Positions 1 to 9,400 of a DNA stretch of 64,000 nt are shown in pieces (position 1 is the stretch's first letter; each line of letters opens with the position of its first letter). The stretch lies in the NCBI GenBank assembly GCA_964536015.1, contig CAZHVS010000005.1:1-64000 (forward strand). The letters are read 5' to 3'. A model generated the notes under the pieces. That model did no database searches, had not been told where the DNA came from, and worked only from the letters and a program-made list of their open reading frames with translations. A program made the position numbers and the translations under genes. The DNA is from CAZHVS01 sp964536015. GTDB lineage: Bacteria; Bacteroidota; Ignavibacteria; Ignavibacteriales; Ignavibacteriaceae.

Positions 1-25
1 ACAATAAAACAAAAAAAATCAGTTC

Positions 26-57
26 AAATTCCACCATAACAAGGTGGAATTTTTTTA
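26..57 (+). terminator. Rho-independent terminator of an upstream gene
   Basis: A perfect 10-bp stem (26-35 with 43-52) around a 7-nt loop runs straight into a T tract. It closes a transcription unit that lies before the window and precedes the first sigma-28-like promoter. Confidence 0.85.
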
Positions 58-63
58 ATAAAC

Positions 64-90
64 TAAATTTATTCTTAATCAACACGATAA
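64..90 (+). promoter_or_regulatory. Sigma-28 (FliA) type promoter for the barrel/hemerythrin unit
   Basis: TAAATTTA at 64-71, an 11-nt spacer, then CACGATAA at 83-90. This matches the geometry of the known FliA consensus TAAAGTTT-N11-GCCGATAA. The expected transcription start is near 97, only about 11 nt before the annotated ATG. Four further sites in the window share the exact spacing and the CGATAAT core. Confidence 0.7.
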
Positions 91-107
91 TAGAAATATA
101 AATTAAA

Positions 108-923
108 ATGTTGGTTAAGATGTGTGTAATAAAAACCACCAGATATTTGAAAATTTGGATTAATTTTCTATTCATTATTCTATTTTCTAGTACAGGCTCA
201 ATAGCACAGATAAGTGGTATATCGGCTTCAAAGTTAATTGTTCCTAATACAGAAACAGTAAAAGTAGGAATTTTTGAGTTTGAACCTTCTTTTATAATTG
301 CAAATTCTTCTAAATGCTTTAATTCAACAGGCAATGTTGAAAAAATTGGCGGCAGATATTTAAATTCTTCGCTAAATTTTAGAATAACATTTGGTTTGAG
401 AGATAATATTGAACTTGGTACATCGTTTTCTTCAACTGTTGAGGAAATATGTGTTGGGGCAAAATACAGAATGGTAGATTTGGAAAAATATAGTTTTGGT
501 TTAATTGCCGGAATAAATTTCCCTGCGGGGAATAAATTTCAACCTGACACTCTCACGGATAATGCATCTCATCAGCATTTTTCAATTGGTTCAATCTTTA
601 CTTATGATTTTTCAGAAAAATTTTCTCTGGATGCGGTTTATTCATTTACTTTTATTAAAGGAATTCAACACAGCGATTATTTAAATATTGCGGGGATTTC
701 AACCGGATATAATCTGACAGAAAATTTTCAAGTTATTTTTGAAATAATTGATGAGTTTGGAAAGAATGATGGATTAAATCAATTAAGGACATCATCTATC
801 GCTGGATTTACTTATACAGTAACAAATAATCTCATATTCGTATTGGGGGCGTCCTATGACATCTATGGAAAAAACACAGAACAAGTAAACAGTTATTTCT
901 CTGCATTTACAATCACATTATAA
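108..923 (+). CDS. Outer-membrane beta-barrel protein, MetA-pathway/transporter-like
   Basis: A 271-residue secreted protein. Residues 1-34 form a signal peptide (basic start, hydrophobic run, cleavage near SIAQ). The rest alternates polar and apolar residues in amphipathic beta strands with G/N/D turns, as in outer-membrane barrels of the phenol-degradation MetA or transporter-like type. The family is a guess from overall pattern. An ATG at 120 is an alternative start; neither start has a clear Shine-Dalgarno. A sigma-28-like promoter lies directly upstream and bacteriohemerythrin follows 62 nt downstream, so the pair is probably expressed with the motility genes. The substrate is unknown. 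Confidence 0.6.
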   Translation: MLVKMCVIKTTRYLKIWINFLFIILFSSTGSIAQISGISASKLIVPNTETVKVGIFEFEPSFIIANSSKCFNSTGNVEKIGGRYLNSSLNFRITFGLRDNIELGTSFSSTVEEICVGAKYRMVDLEKYSFGLIAGINFPAGNKFQPDTLTDNASHQHFSIGSIFTYDFSEKFSLDAVYSFTFIKGIQHSDYLNIAGISTGYNLTENFQVIFEIIDEFGKNDGLNQLRTSSIAGFTYTVTNNLIFVLGASYDIYGKNTEQVNSYFSAFTITL

Positions 924-985
924 AAAACAAAAAGAACCAATTAAAGAAATTATTAATCATTAAGTAGATAAACAGGAGATATAAA

Positions 986-1393
986 ATGGCATTAATAAAC
1001 TGGACAAATGACTTTTCAGTAAAAGTAAAAGAAATAGACGAACAACACAAAGTGCTGATTGGTTTTTTAAATGATCTTCACGATGCTATGAAAGTAGGCA
1101 AAGGAAAAAAAGTCATTGATGAAATTATTGATGGACTTGTTGAGTACACAGTATTTCATTTTGGGCATGAAGAAAATCTAATGAAAAAGACAGGATATTC
1201 TGAATGCTCACTGCATCTTCAGGAACACAAAAAATTAATAGAAAGTGTAACAAAATATAAAAGTGATCTAAAAAATGGAAATATGACAAGTTCAATTGAA
1301 ATTATGAATTTCCTCAAAGACTGGTTAACCAACCATATATTAAAGACAGATAAAAAATACTCCGCACATCTAAACAGTAAAGGAATTCAATAA
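986..1393 (+). CDS. Bacteriohemerythrin (O2-binding di-iron protein)
   Basis: A 135-residue single-domain hemerythrin. All di-iron ligands are visible in the family pattern: H21, H58, E62, H77, H81, H117 and D122, within DEQHK, HFGHEE, HLQEH and NHILKTD. Bacteriohemerythrins bind O2 reversibly and can store or deliver it, or sense it when linked to chemoreceptors. The ATG follows an AGGAG ribosome site. It probably shares the sigma-28 unit with the upstream barrel gene, and a strong terminator follows. The next gene is a chemoreceptor, so a role in aerotaxis is plausible but is inference. Confidence 0.93.
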   Translation: MALINWTNDFSVKVKEIDEQHKVLIGFLNDLHDAMKVGKGKKVIDEIIDGLVEYTVFHFGHEENLMKKTGYSECSLHLQEHKKLIESVTKYKSDLKNGNMTSSIEIMNFLKDWLTNHILKTDKKYSAHLNSKGIQ

Positions 1394-1427
1394 TTTTATT
1401 CCACGTAGCAAGTCATTATCTTTTTAT

Positions 1428-1456
1428 AAAAGCCCCAAGAATAGCCGGGGCTTTTT
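1428..1456 (+). terminator. Rho-independent terminator after bacteriohemerythrin
   Basis: AAAGCCCC at 1428-1435 pairs with GGGGCTTT at 1447-1454, loop of 11 nt, then a short T run. It separates the hemerythrin unit from the chemoreceptor promoter. Confidence 0.85.
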
Positions 1457-1480
1457 AGTAAAACAAAAAGATAAAACCTG

Positions 1481-1507
1481 TTAACTTTTTTTCTAAACAA
1501 TCGATAA
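1481..1507 (+). promoter_or_regulatory. Sigma-28 type promoter for the chemoreceptor
   Basis: TTAACTTT at 1481-1488, 11 nt, ATCGATAA at 1500-1507, followed by T. It is the weakest -35 of the five FliA-like sites, but spacing and CGATAAT core are identical. The expected start is near 1514, giving a leader of about 45 nt before the ATG at 1559. Confidence 0.6.
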
Positions 1508-1558
1508 TAAAATTGAAAGAGGAAAATTTCTTACAAAAATAATTTAAAGGATAAAAAA

Positions 1559-3685
1559 ATGAATTGGTTTTATAATTTAAAACTAAAACTCAAACTCGTT
1601 GTGGGTTTTCTGGTTGTGGCAACAATAACTGGCATTGTTGGTTATGTCGGATATTCGGGTTTAAATTCGGTCATGACGAATATGGATAAAATAACCAAAG
1701 AAGCTACACCTGCATTGATGTATGTTAACCAAATTGAATCTATGCTGAATTTTGTAGTAGTTGCTGAACGAGGTTTGATAAATAGAAGAATGATGGATCC
1801 CGCAGTAAGACAGGCACAATATAAAGCTGTTGATGATGGTTTGGCTAAAATTGAAGAATTATGGCAAGCATATGATAAAATTGAAAAAGATGGAGAAGAA
1901 GCAACTCTCTGGAAAGAATTTATTTCTAATTATAATGAGTGGAAAAACAGGCATGATGTTGTGGTTAATTTGAGCAAAGAAAAAGATAATTTACTTTCTT
2001 CAGGTATAAGTGGTGATGCTCCTCAGATAGCTGAGCTTGATAACCGCACTATGGAGGAATATCTTTTAACAAGAGAATCATATCTTAATTCCAGAAATTT
2101 GCTGAGGAAATTAAATGACTACAATTGGCAGAATACCCAGAAATTGGATTTGGAAGCTGATGAACAAGCTTCTTCAGCAAGAGCTAATCTTTTAATATTT
2201 GCTTTAATCGGATTTGTTGTAGCAATGATAATAGGAGTATTCATTGCAAATTTGATTAACAAACCAGTTAATAAAGTTTTAGTTATGGCTCAGGAATTAG
2301 TAAAAGGACATGTAAAAGCGAGAGCAGATGTGAACTTAAAAGATGAAATTGGTGAAATGGCTGATGCCTGCAATCAGGTTGCAAAACGACTTGATGATTA
2401 TGCAGATGCTATGCATAAAGTTTCTCAGGGCGATGTCTCAGTTGAAGTAAAAGCTTTTGATAATTCAGATGCACTTGCACCTGCTTTAAACGCAATTACT
2501 TCAACTTTAAGAGACCTTGTAGATGAAACCAATGTACTCACTGAAGCCGCAGTGGAAGGAAGATTATCGACTCGTGGAGACACGCACAAATTCCAAGGTG
2601 GTTATAGAGACATTGTAAGTGGAATTAATAGTACGTTAGACGAAGTAATTAATCCAGTAAACGAAGCACGTGAAGTTTTATCTGTAATGGCTGTTGGTGA
2701 TATGACTGTAAGGATGAAAAAGAATTATAAAGGTGATCATCAATTGTTAAAAGATAGCATTAATCAGGTTGCTGAATCGTTACAGGAAGCTTTAAGTCGT
2801 GTAACAGAAGCCGTACAATCTACTGTAAGTGCAACAACTCAAATATCTTCATCAACCGAAGAGATGGCAGCGGGGGCACAGGAACAAAGTGCGCAGACAA
2901 GTGAAATAGCAGCAGCAGTAGAAGAAATGACAAAAACAATAATAGAGACATCAAGAAATGCAAGTACATCTGCTGAAAGCTCTAAAGTAGCAAGTGATAA
3001 TGCAAAAAAAGGCGCAAAGAAAGTAGAAGAAACCAAGAGAGGAATGGAAAAAATAGTAGAGTCGGCAGAATCAACAGGAAAAATAATCTCATCGCTTGCA
3101 AACAAGACAGACCAGATAGGAGAGATCACTCAGGTGATAGATGATATAGCCGACCAGACAAACCTGTTAGCATTAAACGCCGCAATAGAAGCAGCCCGAG
3201 CAGGAGAACAGGGAAGAGGCTTTGCAGTAGTAGCAGATGAAGTTAGGAAGCTTGCTGAAAGAACAACCAAAGCAACAAAAGAGATAGCCGAGACAATCAA
3301 GACGATACAGAAGGAAGCTAAGGAAGCAGATGAATCGATGATGGAGGCAAAGAAATCAGTAGAAGAAGGAATGAGCTTAACAGAGGAAGTATCGTTAGTT
3401 CTGGATGAAATACTGAAAGTTAATGAAAAAGTCAGCGATATGGTAAACCAGGTAGCTGCAGCTAGTGAAGAACAGTCGAGCAGTGCAGAGCAGATAAGCA
3501 AGAACATAGAAAGCATAAGTAGTGTAACACAACAAAGTTCTGCTGGCATACAACAGGTAGCAAGAGCTGCAGAAGATTTAAACAGGCTTGCTATGACCTT
3601 ACAGGATTTAACTAACAGATTCAAACTTGGGAACCACACAGGTTCGCTATCAGTAAGAAGTAATGGAAAACTTGTTAAAAGTTAA
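1559..3685 (+). CDS. Methyl-accepting chemotaxis protein with several HAMP units
   Basis: A 708-residue chemoreceptor. Membrane helices lie near residues 10-32 and 209-231, bracketing a helical 4HB-type periplasmic sensor region. Residues 232-430 look like several consecutive HAMP-like units rather than one (repeated D/E-I-G-E-type and GD-V/M-xVR elements). The signalling hairpin tip lies around residues 527-570 and includes QTNLLALNAAIEAARAGE and GRGFAVVADEVRKLAERT, the part that docks CheA and CheW. No C-terminal CheR-tethering pentapeptide is seen. A sigma-28-like promoter precedes the gene and a terminator follows. The ligand is unknown. Ile codon use shifts from ATT to ATA inside the conserved 3' part. 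Confidence 0.97.
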   Translation: MNWFYNLKLKLKLVVGFLVVATITGIVGYVGYSGLNSVMTNMDKITKEATPALMYVNQIESMLNFVVVAERGLINRRMMDPAVRQAQYKAVDDGLAKIEELWQAYDKIEKDGEEATLWKEFISNYNEWKNRHDVVVNLSKEKDNLLSSGISGDAPQIAELDNRTMEEYLLTRESYLNSRNLLRKLNDYNWQNTQKLDLEADEQASSARANLLIFALIGFVVAMIIGVFIANLINKPVNKVLVMAQELVKGHVKARADVNLKDEIGEMADACNQVAKRLDDYADAMHKVSQGDVSVEVKAFDNSDALAPALNAITSTLRDLVDETNVLTEAAVEGRLSTRGDTHKFQGGYRDIVSGINSTLDEVINPVNEAREVLSVMAVGDMTVRMKKNYKGDHQLLKDSINQVAESLQEALSRVTEAVQSTVSATTQISSSTEEMAAGAQEQSAQTSEIAAAVEEMTKTIIETSRNASTSAESSKVASDNAKKGAKKVEETKRGMEKIVESAESTGKIISSLANKTDQIGEITQVIDDIADQTNLLALNAAIEAARAGEQGRGFAVVADEVRKLAERTTKATKEIAETIKTIQKEAKEADESMMEAKKSVEEGMSLTEEVSLVLDEILKVNEKVSDMVNQVAAASEEQSSSAEQISKNIESISSVTQQSSAGIQQVARAAEDLNRLAMTLQDLTNRFKLGNHTGSLSVRSNGKLVKS

Positions 3686-3689
3686 TTTG

Positions 3690-3720
3690 AGGGAGGATTT
3701 CCCTCCCTTATGTTTCTTTA
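3690..3720 (+). terminator. Terminator after the chemoreceptor
   Basis: AGGGAGG (3690-3696) pairs with CCTCCCT (3702-3708) around a 5-nt loop. The following tract is T-rich but interrupted, so termination may be less than complete. Confidence 0.7.
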
Positions 3721-3728
3721 ACAAGCTA

Positions 3729-3755
3729 TAAAGCATTTAAATCAAAATACGATAA
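3729..3755 (+). promoter_or_regulatory. Sigma-28 type promoter for cheW
   Basis: TAAAGCAT at 3729-3736, 11 nt, TACGATAA at 3748-3755, followed by T. It is one of five sites with identical spacing. The predicted start near 3762 leaves about 45 nt of leader before cheW. Confidence 0.7.
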
Positions 3756-3806
3756 TTAAAAAAGAAATAAAAGTTTCTTCATAAAATATCTTGAGGAGTT
3801 AAGAAA

Positions 3807-4307
3807 ATGACAAATATTACGGAATCAAAAACTGAAAACACAGAATTACTTCAGCTAGTAAGTTTTAAAATTGAAAATGAAGAATTTGGTGTTGATATTC
3901 TGAGAGTTCAGGAAATAAATAAACTAACAAATATAACTAAGGTTCCCAACACATCTGATTTTATAGAGGGAGTAATAAATCTTCGGGGAAGAATTATACC
4001 GGTAGTAAATCTCAGAACAAGATTAGGTATTCCCAAAAAAGAAAACGATAAAAACACGAGAATAGTTGTGGTTGAATTGACAAATAATACGATTGGTTTT
4101 CTCGTTGATGCAGTTAGCGAAGTATTAAGAATTCCTAAAAATATAACCGAACAACCACCGGAATTAGTGACAGGTGTTGATACAAAATACATTACCTCTG
4201 TTGCAAAACTTGAAGACAGGTTACTTATTTTATTAGATCTTGAAAAACTTTTAACAGTTGATCAAACTCAGGCAGTTGAGAGTGTTTTGGAAAATATAGC
4301 AGCTTAA
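3807..4307 (+). CDS. cheW: Chemotaxis adaptor CheW
   Basis: A 166-residue protein made of one CheW domain. Recognisable segments are FKIENEEFGVDILRVQEI, PNTSDFIEGVINLRGRIIPV and the following NLR-LG region, then GFLVDAVSEVLRI near the C-terminal half. CheW couples chemoreceptors to the kinase CheA in cytoplasmic arrays. The gene is monocistronic here, with its own sigma-28-like promoter and a strong terminator overlapping its stop codon. It lies apart from the main che operon at 21743-28706, next to a receptor gene it likely serves. Confidence 0.96.
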   Translation: MTNITESKTENTELLQLVSFKIENEEFGVDILRVQEINKLTNITKVPNTSDFIEGVINLRGRIIPVVNLRTRLGIPKKENDKNTRIVVVELTNNTIGFLVDAVSEVLRIPKNITEQPPELVTGVDTKYITSVAKLEDRLLILLDLEKLLTVDQTQAVESVLENIAA

Positions 4308-4339
4308 GCTTTAGGGCTTAAGTTCTATATTTTTTTTTC
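4303..4339 (+). terminator. Rho-independent terminator of cheW
   Basis: CTTAAGC (4303-4309) pairs with GCTTAAG (4316-4322) and includes the cheW stop codon. A run of nine T follows at 4330-4338. Confidence 0.85.
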
Positions 4340-4381
4340 GACTATACCAACAGATTAAACCTATATCATGGATGAAAATTT

Positions 4382-6238
4382 ATGCAGGATGCATATCTTG
4401 TCGAATCTTCCTTCGTTGAAGAGAAGAAGGAGGAAGACAAAATAAATTACAATGTGCTGGTTTCCAGGTTCCTTGGCTATGGAAAACAGTTGTTCAGAGA
4501 TAACCTTGAAAACGAAGTTGCTTTTCCCCAGTTTTTAAAGAGTGTCTCTGAGCTTTTTGCATTTGATATCCCTCAGGAGTTGAAACAAATTTTCATCCCT
4601 CTGCGTTATGCTCCCCGTATCTGGGCAAATGAACTTCCGATTATTTACCAGTTTAATGAATTACTGAAGAATTATAAAAAATCAAACTTCGATATTTATG
4701 ATCAATATGACGAAGTTAAAAGATATTTTATAAAATGGGCAACAGAACCTATTGATAAAGAAAAAGCTTATTATGCGCTTTCATCGCTTAATCTAATAGA
4801 TAGAAATATCAATAGAGATAATTTTATAAAATATATCCTGGCCGGGACGATTTTCACTTTTGATTCGAAGTTTCGTTTGATAGATAAAGCAGACGATATG
4901 TTTAAGAAAGCAGAATCTACAGTGCTTGACCTGCAAACTGAAGCTTCGATTAAACCAGAGTTCTTGTACTATATAAATGTGTATCGTGGATTTAATGAAT
5001 TAAAAGAAAATAATTTCTTAAAAGCAGAACAACATTTTAATGCTGCACTTACTTCAAAAGCAAATGGTATAACAGCACTTTTTTATAGTTCAATTTGTAA
5101 AAAACATCTTGAGGACATTCCACTTGCACTTGATGGCATTTCATCTCTTATTAAATATGATATTAAAAGATTGCAATATGCTAATAGCGTAAATAATTTA
5201 AATCTTTTTGGTTTTCTTTTGCGAAATTGTGTTACATACGAAATATTTCTTGAAACAGAATTTTCAGATATATATTCAGACATCAAATCAATTATTGATT
5301 CGTTCTGTACCCAGGAGTCTTCTGCAAAAGAAAATATAATAGAGAGACTGTCTATATTGAAAGAACTTAAAGTTGAAGAATTTTATGATGAAGAAATTCG
5401 AAAGGAAATTGAATACCTGGACAATTTTTTTACTACTTATAAATCAAACAGCAATGTAATGATTCAGATTGTCCTGGAGAATTTATTGGGTAAATTCAAC
5501 AATATTATTGAAAAAATAAAAACTAAGATCAAAGAACATATAAATGCAAAAGTTGCCGTTGAACTTGAGCAATTTAATATGGGAATAGAAGAAGATACAG
5601 AGCTTATTGCTCAGCTTCATGAAGAACTTAGACATGTAAAAGAAACTACTTCAAAAACTTTGAACTCTTCTATACAACTAATTACTAAAAACAGTGATGC
5701 TGTTATAAAAAATTATGAAGATAAACTGGAACATATTGAAGCAACAAAAGAATTTGATGCAGCTGGTTCATTTAACAATAATATGGTATATAATTTAATC
5801 ATCTCAATGATTGTTTTTCTTGCCGGTGGTTTTATAGGCAGCGTTGGAAATAGTTCAGATGTATCGTTAAAGTCTTCTGAGTTTATCACTTCTTTAATGG
5901 CAAATGGAATTAAGTGGGGCGGAATAATATTCTTTCTGGGAATGATAATTTCATTTATTAGTTACGTTTCAACAGTCATTGAAAGATCGAACCAGAAACA
6001 AAGACTTGCAAAAAAAATCACTTCACTTAAAGCACAAAAAGAAGTTGAAATAGAAAACGCCAAGAAAGAGGCTCAACGAAAACAGAAATCACTCGAAGAT
6101 TCTCTTCAAAATAAAATTGCTGAAACGCAAAAACGGATTGAAAATCTGAAAATAGAAAAAAGCAAGCAGGAAACTATCTCAAGAGAGAAATTTGAAAAAG
6201 AACTGGAAACTCAAATTCTAAAACTCAACTCTATTTAA
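4382..6238 (+). CDS. Unrecognised membrane protein with helical-repeat and coiled-coil regions
   Basis: A 618-residue protein I do not recognise. The N-terminal 350 residues are helical and soluble-looking; about 190-260 resembles a TPR-like pair (FLKAEQHFNAALTSKANG). Residues 390-460 look like a coiled coil. Two hydrophobic helices lie near 467-487 and 513-533 with a short polar loop between. The last 85 residues are a highly charged coiled coil rich in K, E and Q. The ATG at 4382 is the first in-frame start after a TGA at 4373. It sits between cheW and the giant glycosyltransferase without a convincing promoter. A scaffold or polar-organising role is speculation. Confidence 0.75.
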   Translation: MQDAYLVESSFVEEKKEEDKINYNVLVSRFLGYGKQLFRDNLENEVAFPQFLKSVSELFAFDIPQELKQIFIPLRYAPRIWANELPIIYQFNELLKNYKKSNFDIYDQYDEVKRYFIKWATEPIDKEKAYYALSSLNLIDRNINRDNFIKYILAGTIFTFDSKFRLIDKADDMFKKAESTVLDLQTEASIKPEFLYYINVYRGFNELKENNFLKAEQHFNAALTSKANGITALFYSSICKKHLEDIPLALDGISSLIKYDIKRLQYANSVNNLNLFGFLLRNCVTYEIFLETEFSDIYSDIKSIIDSFCTQESSAKENIIERLSILKELKVEEFYDEEIRKEIEYLDNFFTTYKSNSNVMIQIVLENLLGKFNNIIEKIKTKIKEHINAKVAVELEQFNMGIEEDTELIAQLHEELRHVKETTSKTLNSSIQLITKNSDAVIKNYEDKLEHIEATKEFDAAGSFNNNMVYNLIISMIVFLAGGFIGSVGNSSDVSLKSSEFITSLMANGIKWGGIIFFLGMIISFISYVSTVIERSNQKQRLAKKITSLKAQKEVEIENAKKEAQRKQKSLEDSLQNKIAETQKRIENLKIEKSKQETISREKFEKELETQILKLNSI

Positions 6239-6430
6239 CCACAAAATTGACTGGCTATTATTAGCCATCAGGGCACTATCAATCACAAGTTTACTCAATT
6301 TTATTACAAATTCATTAAATATTATTGGAATGGTTTTAGCATCAATCTGACGTTATTATGATATAAAATTTAATAGTAAAGATTTCTATTTGGACTAAGT
6401 TAAAAAACTGATTTACCAATTTCATTGTGG

Positions 6431-6461
6431 TTGTAATTAAAATATTATTGTTTGGTATAAT
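6431..6461 (+). promoter_or_regulatory. Possible housekeeping promoter for the glycosyltransferase genes
   Basis: TATAAT at 6456-6461, with a poor TTGTAA at 6431-6436 and a long 19-nt spacer. The -10 box is perfect but the pairing is weak. No sigma-28 or convincing sigma-54 site is present in the 259 nt before the gene. Confidence 0.3.
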
Positions 6462-6497
6462 GCGTAAAATTAAGATAAAAAATTGTTCAAGGCTTTT

Positions 6498-9400
6498 ATG
6501 AGAGTTTTGGTAGGATATTCATATTTCCCCAAATTTTCAGTCGATATTAAACAAAGAAACGAAAATTGGCTGGGGCGATTAAGAAAAAAAGGATTTGAAG
6601 TTGAAGGTTTTTGTCTTACTCTTAATCCTCCTGGTCCAAGATTAAGCTGGAAAGAGCTTGATTATCTCTGGAAAACAAAGAATTCAACTCTTCTTTTAAT
6701 GTATGAAAACTTACTGAGAAAACTTGAATCGTTTGATGTATTTCTGAACTATAATGGAATTAATATTCATCCGGAGTTTGTTAAACAAATTCCACAAGTT
6801 ACTGCTTACGCTTGTTTTGATGACCCGGAATCTTCAGAAGATTTATCAAAGCCAGTTGCCGCTGCTTATGATTTAAGTCTTGTAGGAAATATTGCTGCTG
6901 TTGAAATGTATAAATCCTGGGGAGTAAAAAATGCCTTCTTTTGGCCAATTGGTTTTCGGGACTACGATTTCGATCCTTCATTAACTTATGATGCAATACT
7001 GAATAGTAAAAGACAACACGATGTTACCTTGCTTTGCGAAAGAACAAGTCCATGGCGAGCGGAACGACTTGATAAATTTGTAAATGCATTTCCCAAAGGT
7101 GTTTACTATGGACCCGGTTGGACTAATGGTTTTCTTCCGGAAGAAAAAAGAATTCCATTGTTGCAACAGACTAAAATTGGAATTAATATTCACAACTCAA
7201 CAGGCCCAATTAATTTTAGGACTTATTATCTTCCAGCCAATGGTGTAATGCAAATTTGTGATAATAAATCTTATCTTGGTAAGATTTTCAAATTAGGAGA
7301 AGAGGTTATTGGATTTGATACGATTGAAGAAGCTATTGAATTAACAAAATTCTATATTGCCAATGATGAAGAAAGAAAAAGAATTGCTGCAAATGGATGG
7401 AAAAGAGTAATTAAAGATTATAATGAAGAAGCGGTCTTTGAATTGATGTTAAAGTATGTGGTAGAAATCAAAAGAAATCTCCCAAAGAAAAGAGAATCTG
7501 AAGTGAGAGAAAAAGTATTTAGTGGTTCGTTAAATATTTCAAAACAATCGAATATTGAATCAATAGCAAAACATCTTGAAGAGATACAGTGGAAATCAAA
7601 AGAAGAAATTGAAAAATTACAGTTTGAACGATTAAAAAATTTACTTATTCACGCTTTTGAAAATGTTGAGTATTATAATTTGTTATTTAAAAGGATAGGA
7701 TTTAATCCATATTCTTTCTCAAGTCTGGAACAATTTACAGCCATTCCAGTGCTGACCAAAGAAGACATACAAAAAAATTTTGAGAAACTTCAGGCAAAAA
7801 ATTTTTTGGCGCAGGATGTATTTCAAGATTCAACCGGCGGTTCAACCGGAAATCCAATGTCATTCCTGCGGGATAAATTATCTCAACTGTGGTTTGATCT
7901 TTCTGCTCATCGTTTCCGAAGGTGGATTGGTTATAATCCTTCTGATAAACTTGGTTTAATCTGGGGAGCAGACAGAGATGTTCCTTCAGCATTTCCGCCA
8001 AATGAAAGATGGTTAAATTCATTTAATCTTACTTCGGAAAAAATCGAGAGTTTTGTTGAAGAAATAAAAACCTTTAGGCCAAAAGCAATAAGAGGTTACG
8101 CTTCTTCACTATACTATGTTGCAAGTTACCTGAAAGAAATCGGATATAAATTTTCTTTTCCTTTAACAGAAGCAATCGAATCATCAGCAGAAAAAATGTG
8201 GGATTACCAGCGGCAAACAGTTGAAGATGTTTTTGGATGCAAAGTTTTTAATATGTATGGTTCAAGAGAAATTCCTTCTATTGCCTGTGAGTGCAGTGTT
8301 CATAATGGAATGCATATTTTTTCTGATTTGCGTTATCTTGAATTAATTAAAAACGGTCTTCCTGTTTCATATGGAGAAGAAGGAAGCATAGTAATTACTG
8401 ATTTGATGAATTATGCTATGCCGCTAATCAGGTACGAAATTGGAGATGTAGGAGTGCTTTCCGATAAGCAATGTAAGTGCGGTAGAGGATTTCCTTTATT
8501 AACAGAAGTAAAAGGAAGAATAGCAAACACCATAATTACTCCCGACAATCGGATGGTACATGGAGAATTTTTTACTCATTTATTCTACAACGTGGAAGGA
8601 ATTAGTTCTTTCCAGGTCAAACAGGATAAAGTTGATGAATTACAAATTTTAATTAAAGTATTAGACAAATTTAATCCAGACACATTGGAAGAAATTGTTG
8701 CTAAAATAAAAAATCATCTTGGTGGTGATATTTCTGTTTCCTGGTCAGTAGTTGATGAAATACCAAAAACAAAATCAGGGAAACATCATTTTGTTATCTC
8801 AAATGTTGAAAAAAATTTTTCAGGAAAGAGAACGCAATTGGTAGAAAATAATTCTGACAAAATTAAACTTCTTTTCTTTTATGATGAAGAAGGCTGGGCT
8901 TGGTGGTTAAAGATTAATTATATAAAAAAATATATCTCACCACGTTTTATAGTTGAAGCAAAAAAACTTGGCGAAGATTTTAATCATAATGATTACGACT
9001 TCATAGTTTATTTTGGAGGAGAAGTAGTAAATGGAATAGAGAATGTTCCCGCAAATAAAGTTGTTGTTGGCTGCTCCGCACCGGTTCATCTTGATAAAAC
9101 AATAAGATTAATTGAAGAAAAAAAATATCTTGCCGGTTTTGTAAACAGTTATGAAATGTATCAATCGGTTAGCGATAAAAACAATTTTTTCCTTTGTCAG
9201 AATGGTGTTGATGAGGAATTATTTTATCCTGCTAAGAAAAAACCAAAAAGTTTAACTGCTTGCTGGGTCGGACACTCGGGTTCAATCGGCAATAAAGGAC
9301 TTGATATAGTAAGGCAGGTTTGTAAACAACTTAACATTAAATTGGTAACACTTGACAGATATGCAGTAAAACAGAAGTCTGAACTTTTTACAAGAGAACA

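Noticed and set aside
942..971. Sigma-28-like site directly before bacteriohemerythrin
   Set aside because: TAAAGAAA and TAGATAA are present, but the spacing is about 14 nt instead of 11 and the CGATAA core is lacking.
4318..4344. Sigma-28-like site before the orphan gene at 4382
   Set aside because: TTAAGTTC-N11-TTCGACTA has a mismatched -10 and lies within the cheW terminator.
6326..6341. TGGAAT-GGTTT-TAGCA as a sigma-54 promoter for the giant gene
   Set aside because: GG and GC have the correct 10-nt spacing, but other positions are poor and the site lacks the TTGAA form shared by the three better sites.
6483..6497. TTG start for the giant glycosyltransferase
   Set aside because: The ATG at 6498 has AAGG at suitable distance and gives MRVLVGYSYFP, a normal first beta strand of the fold.
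6239..6497. Possible small RNA or terminator in the 259-nt gap before the giant gene
   Set aside because: Only a 6-bp hairpin (6252-6257 with 6262-6267) without T tract is visible, and nothing else can be supported.
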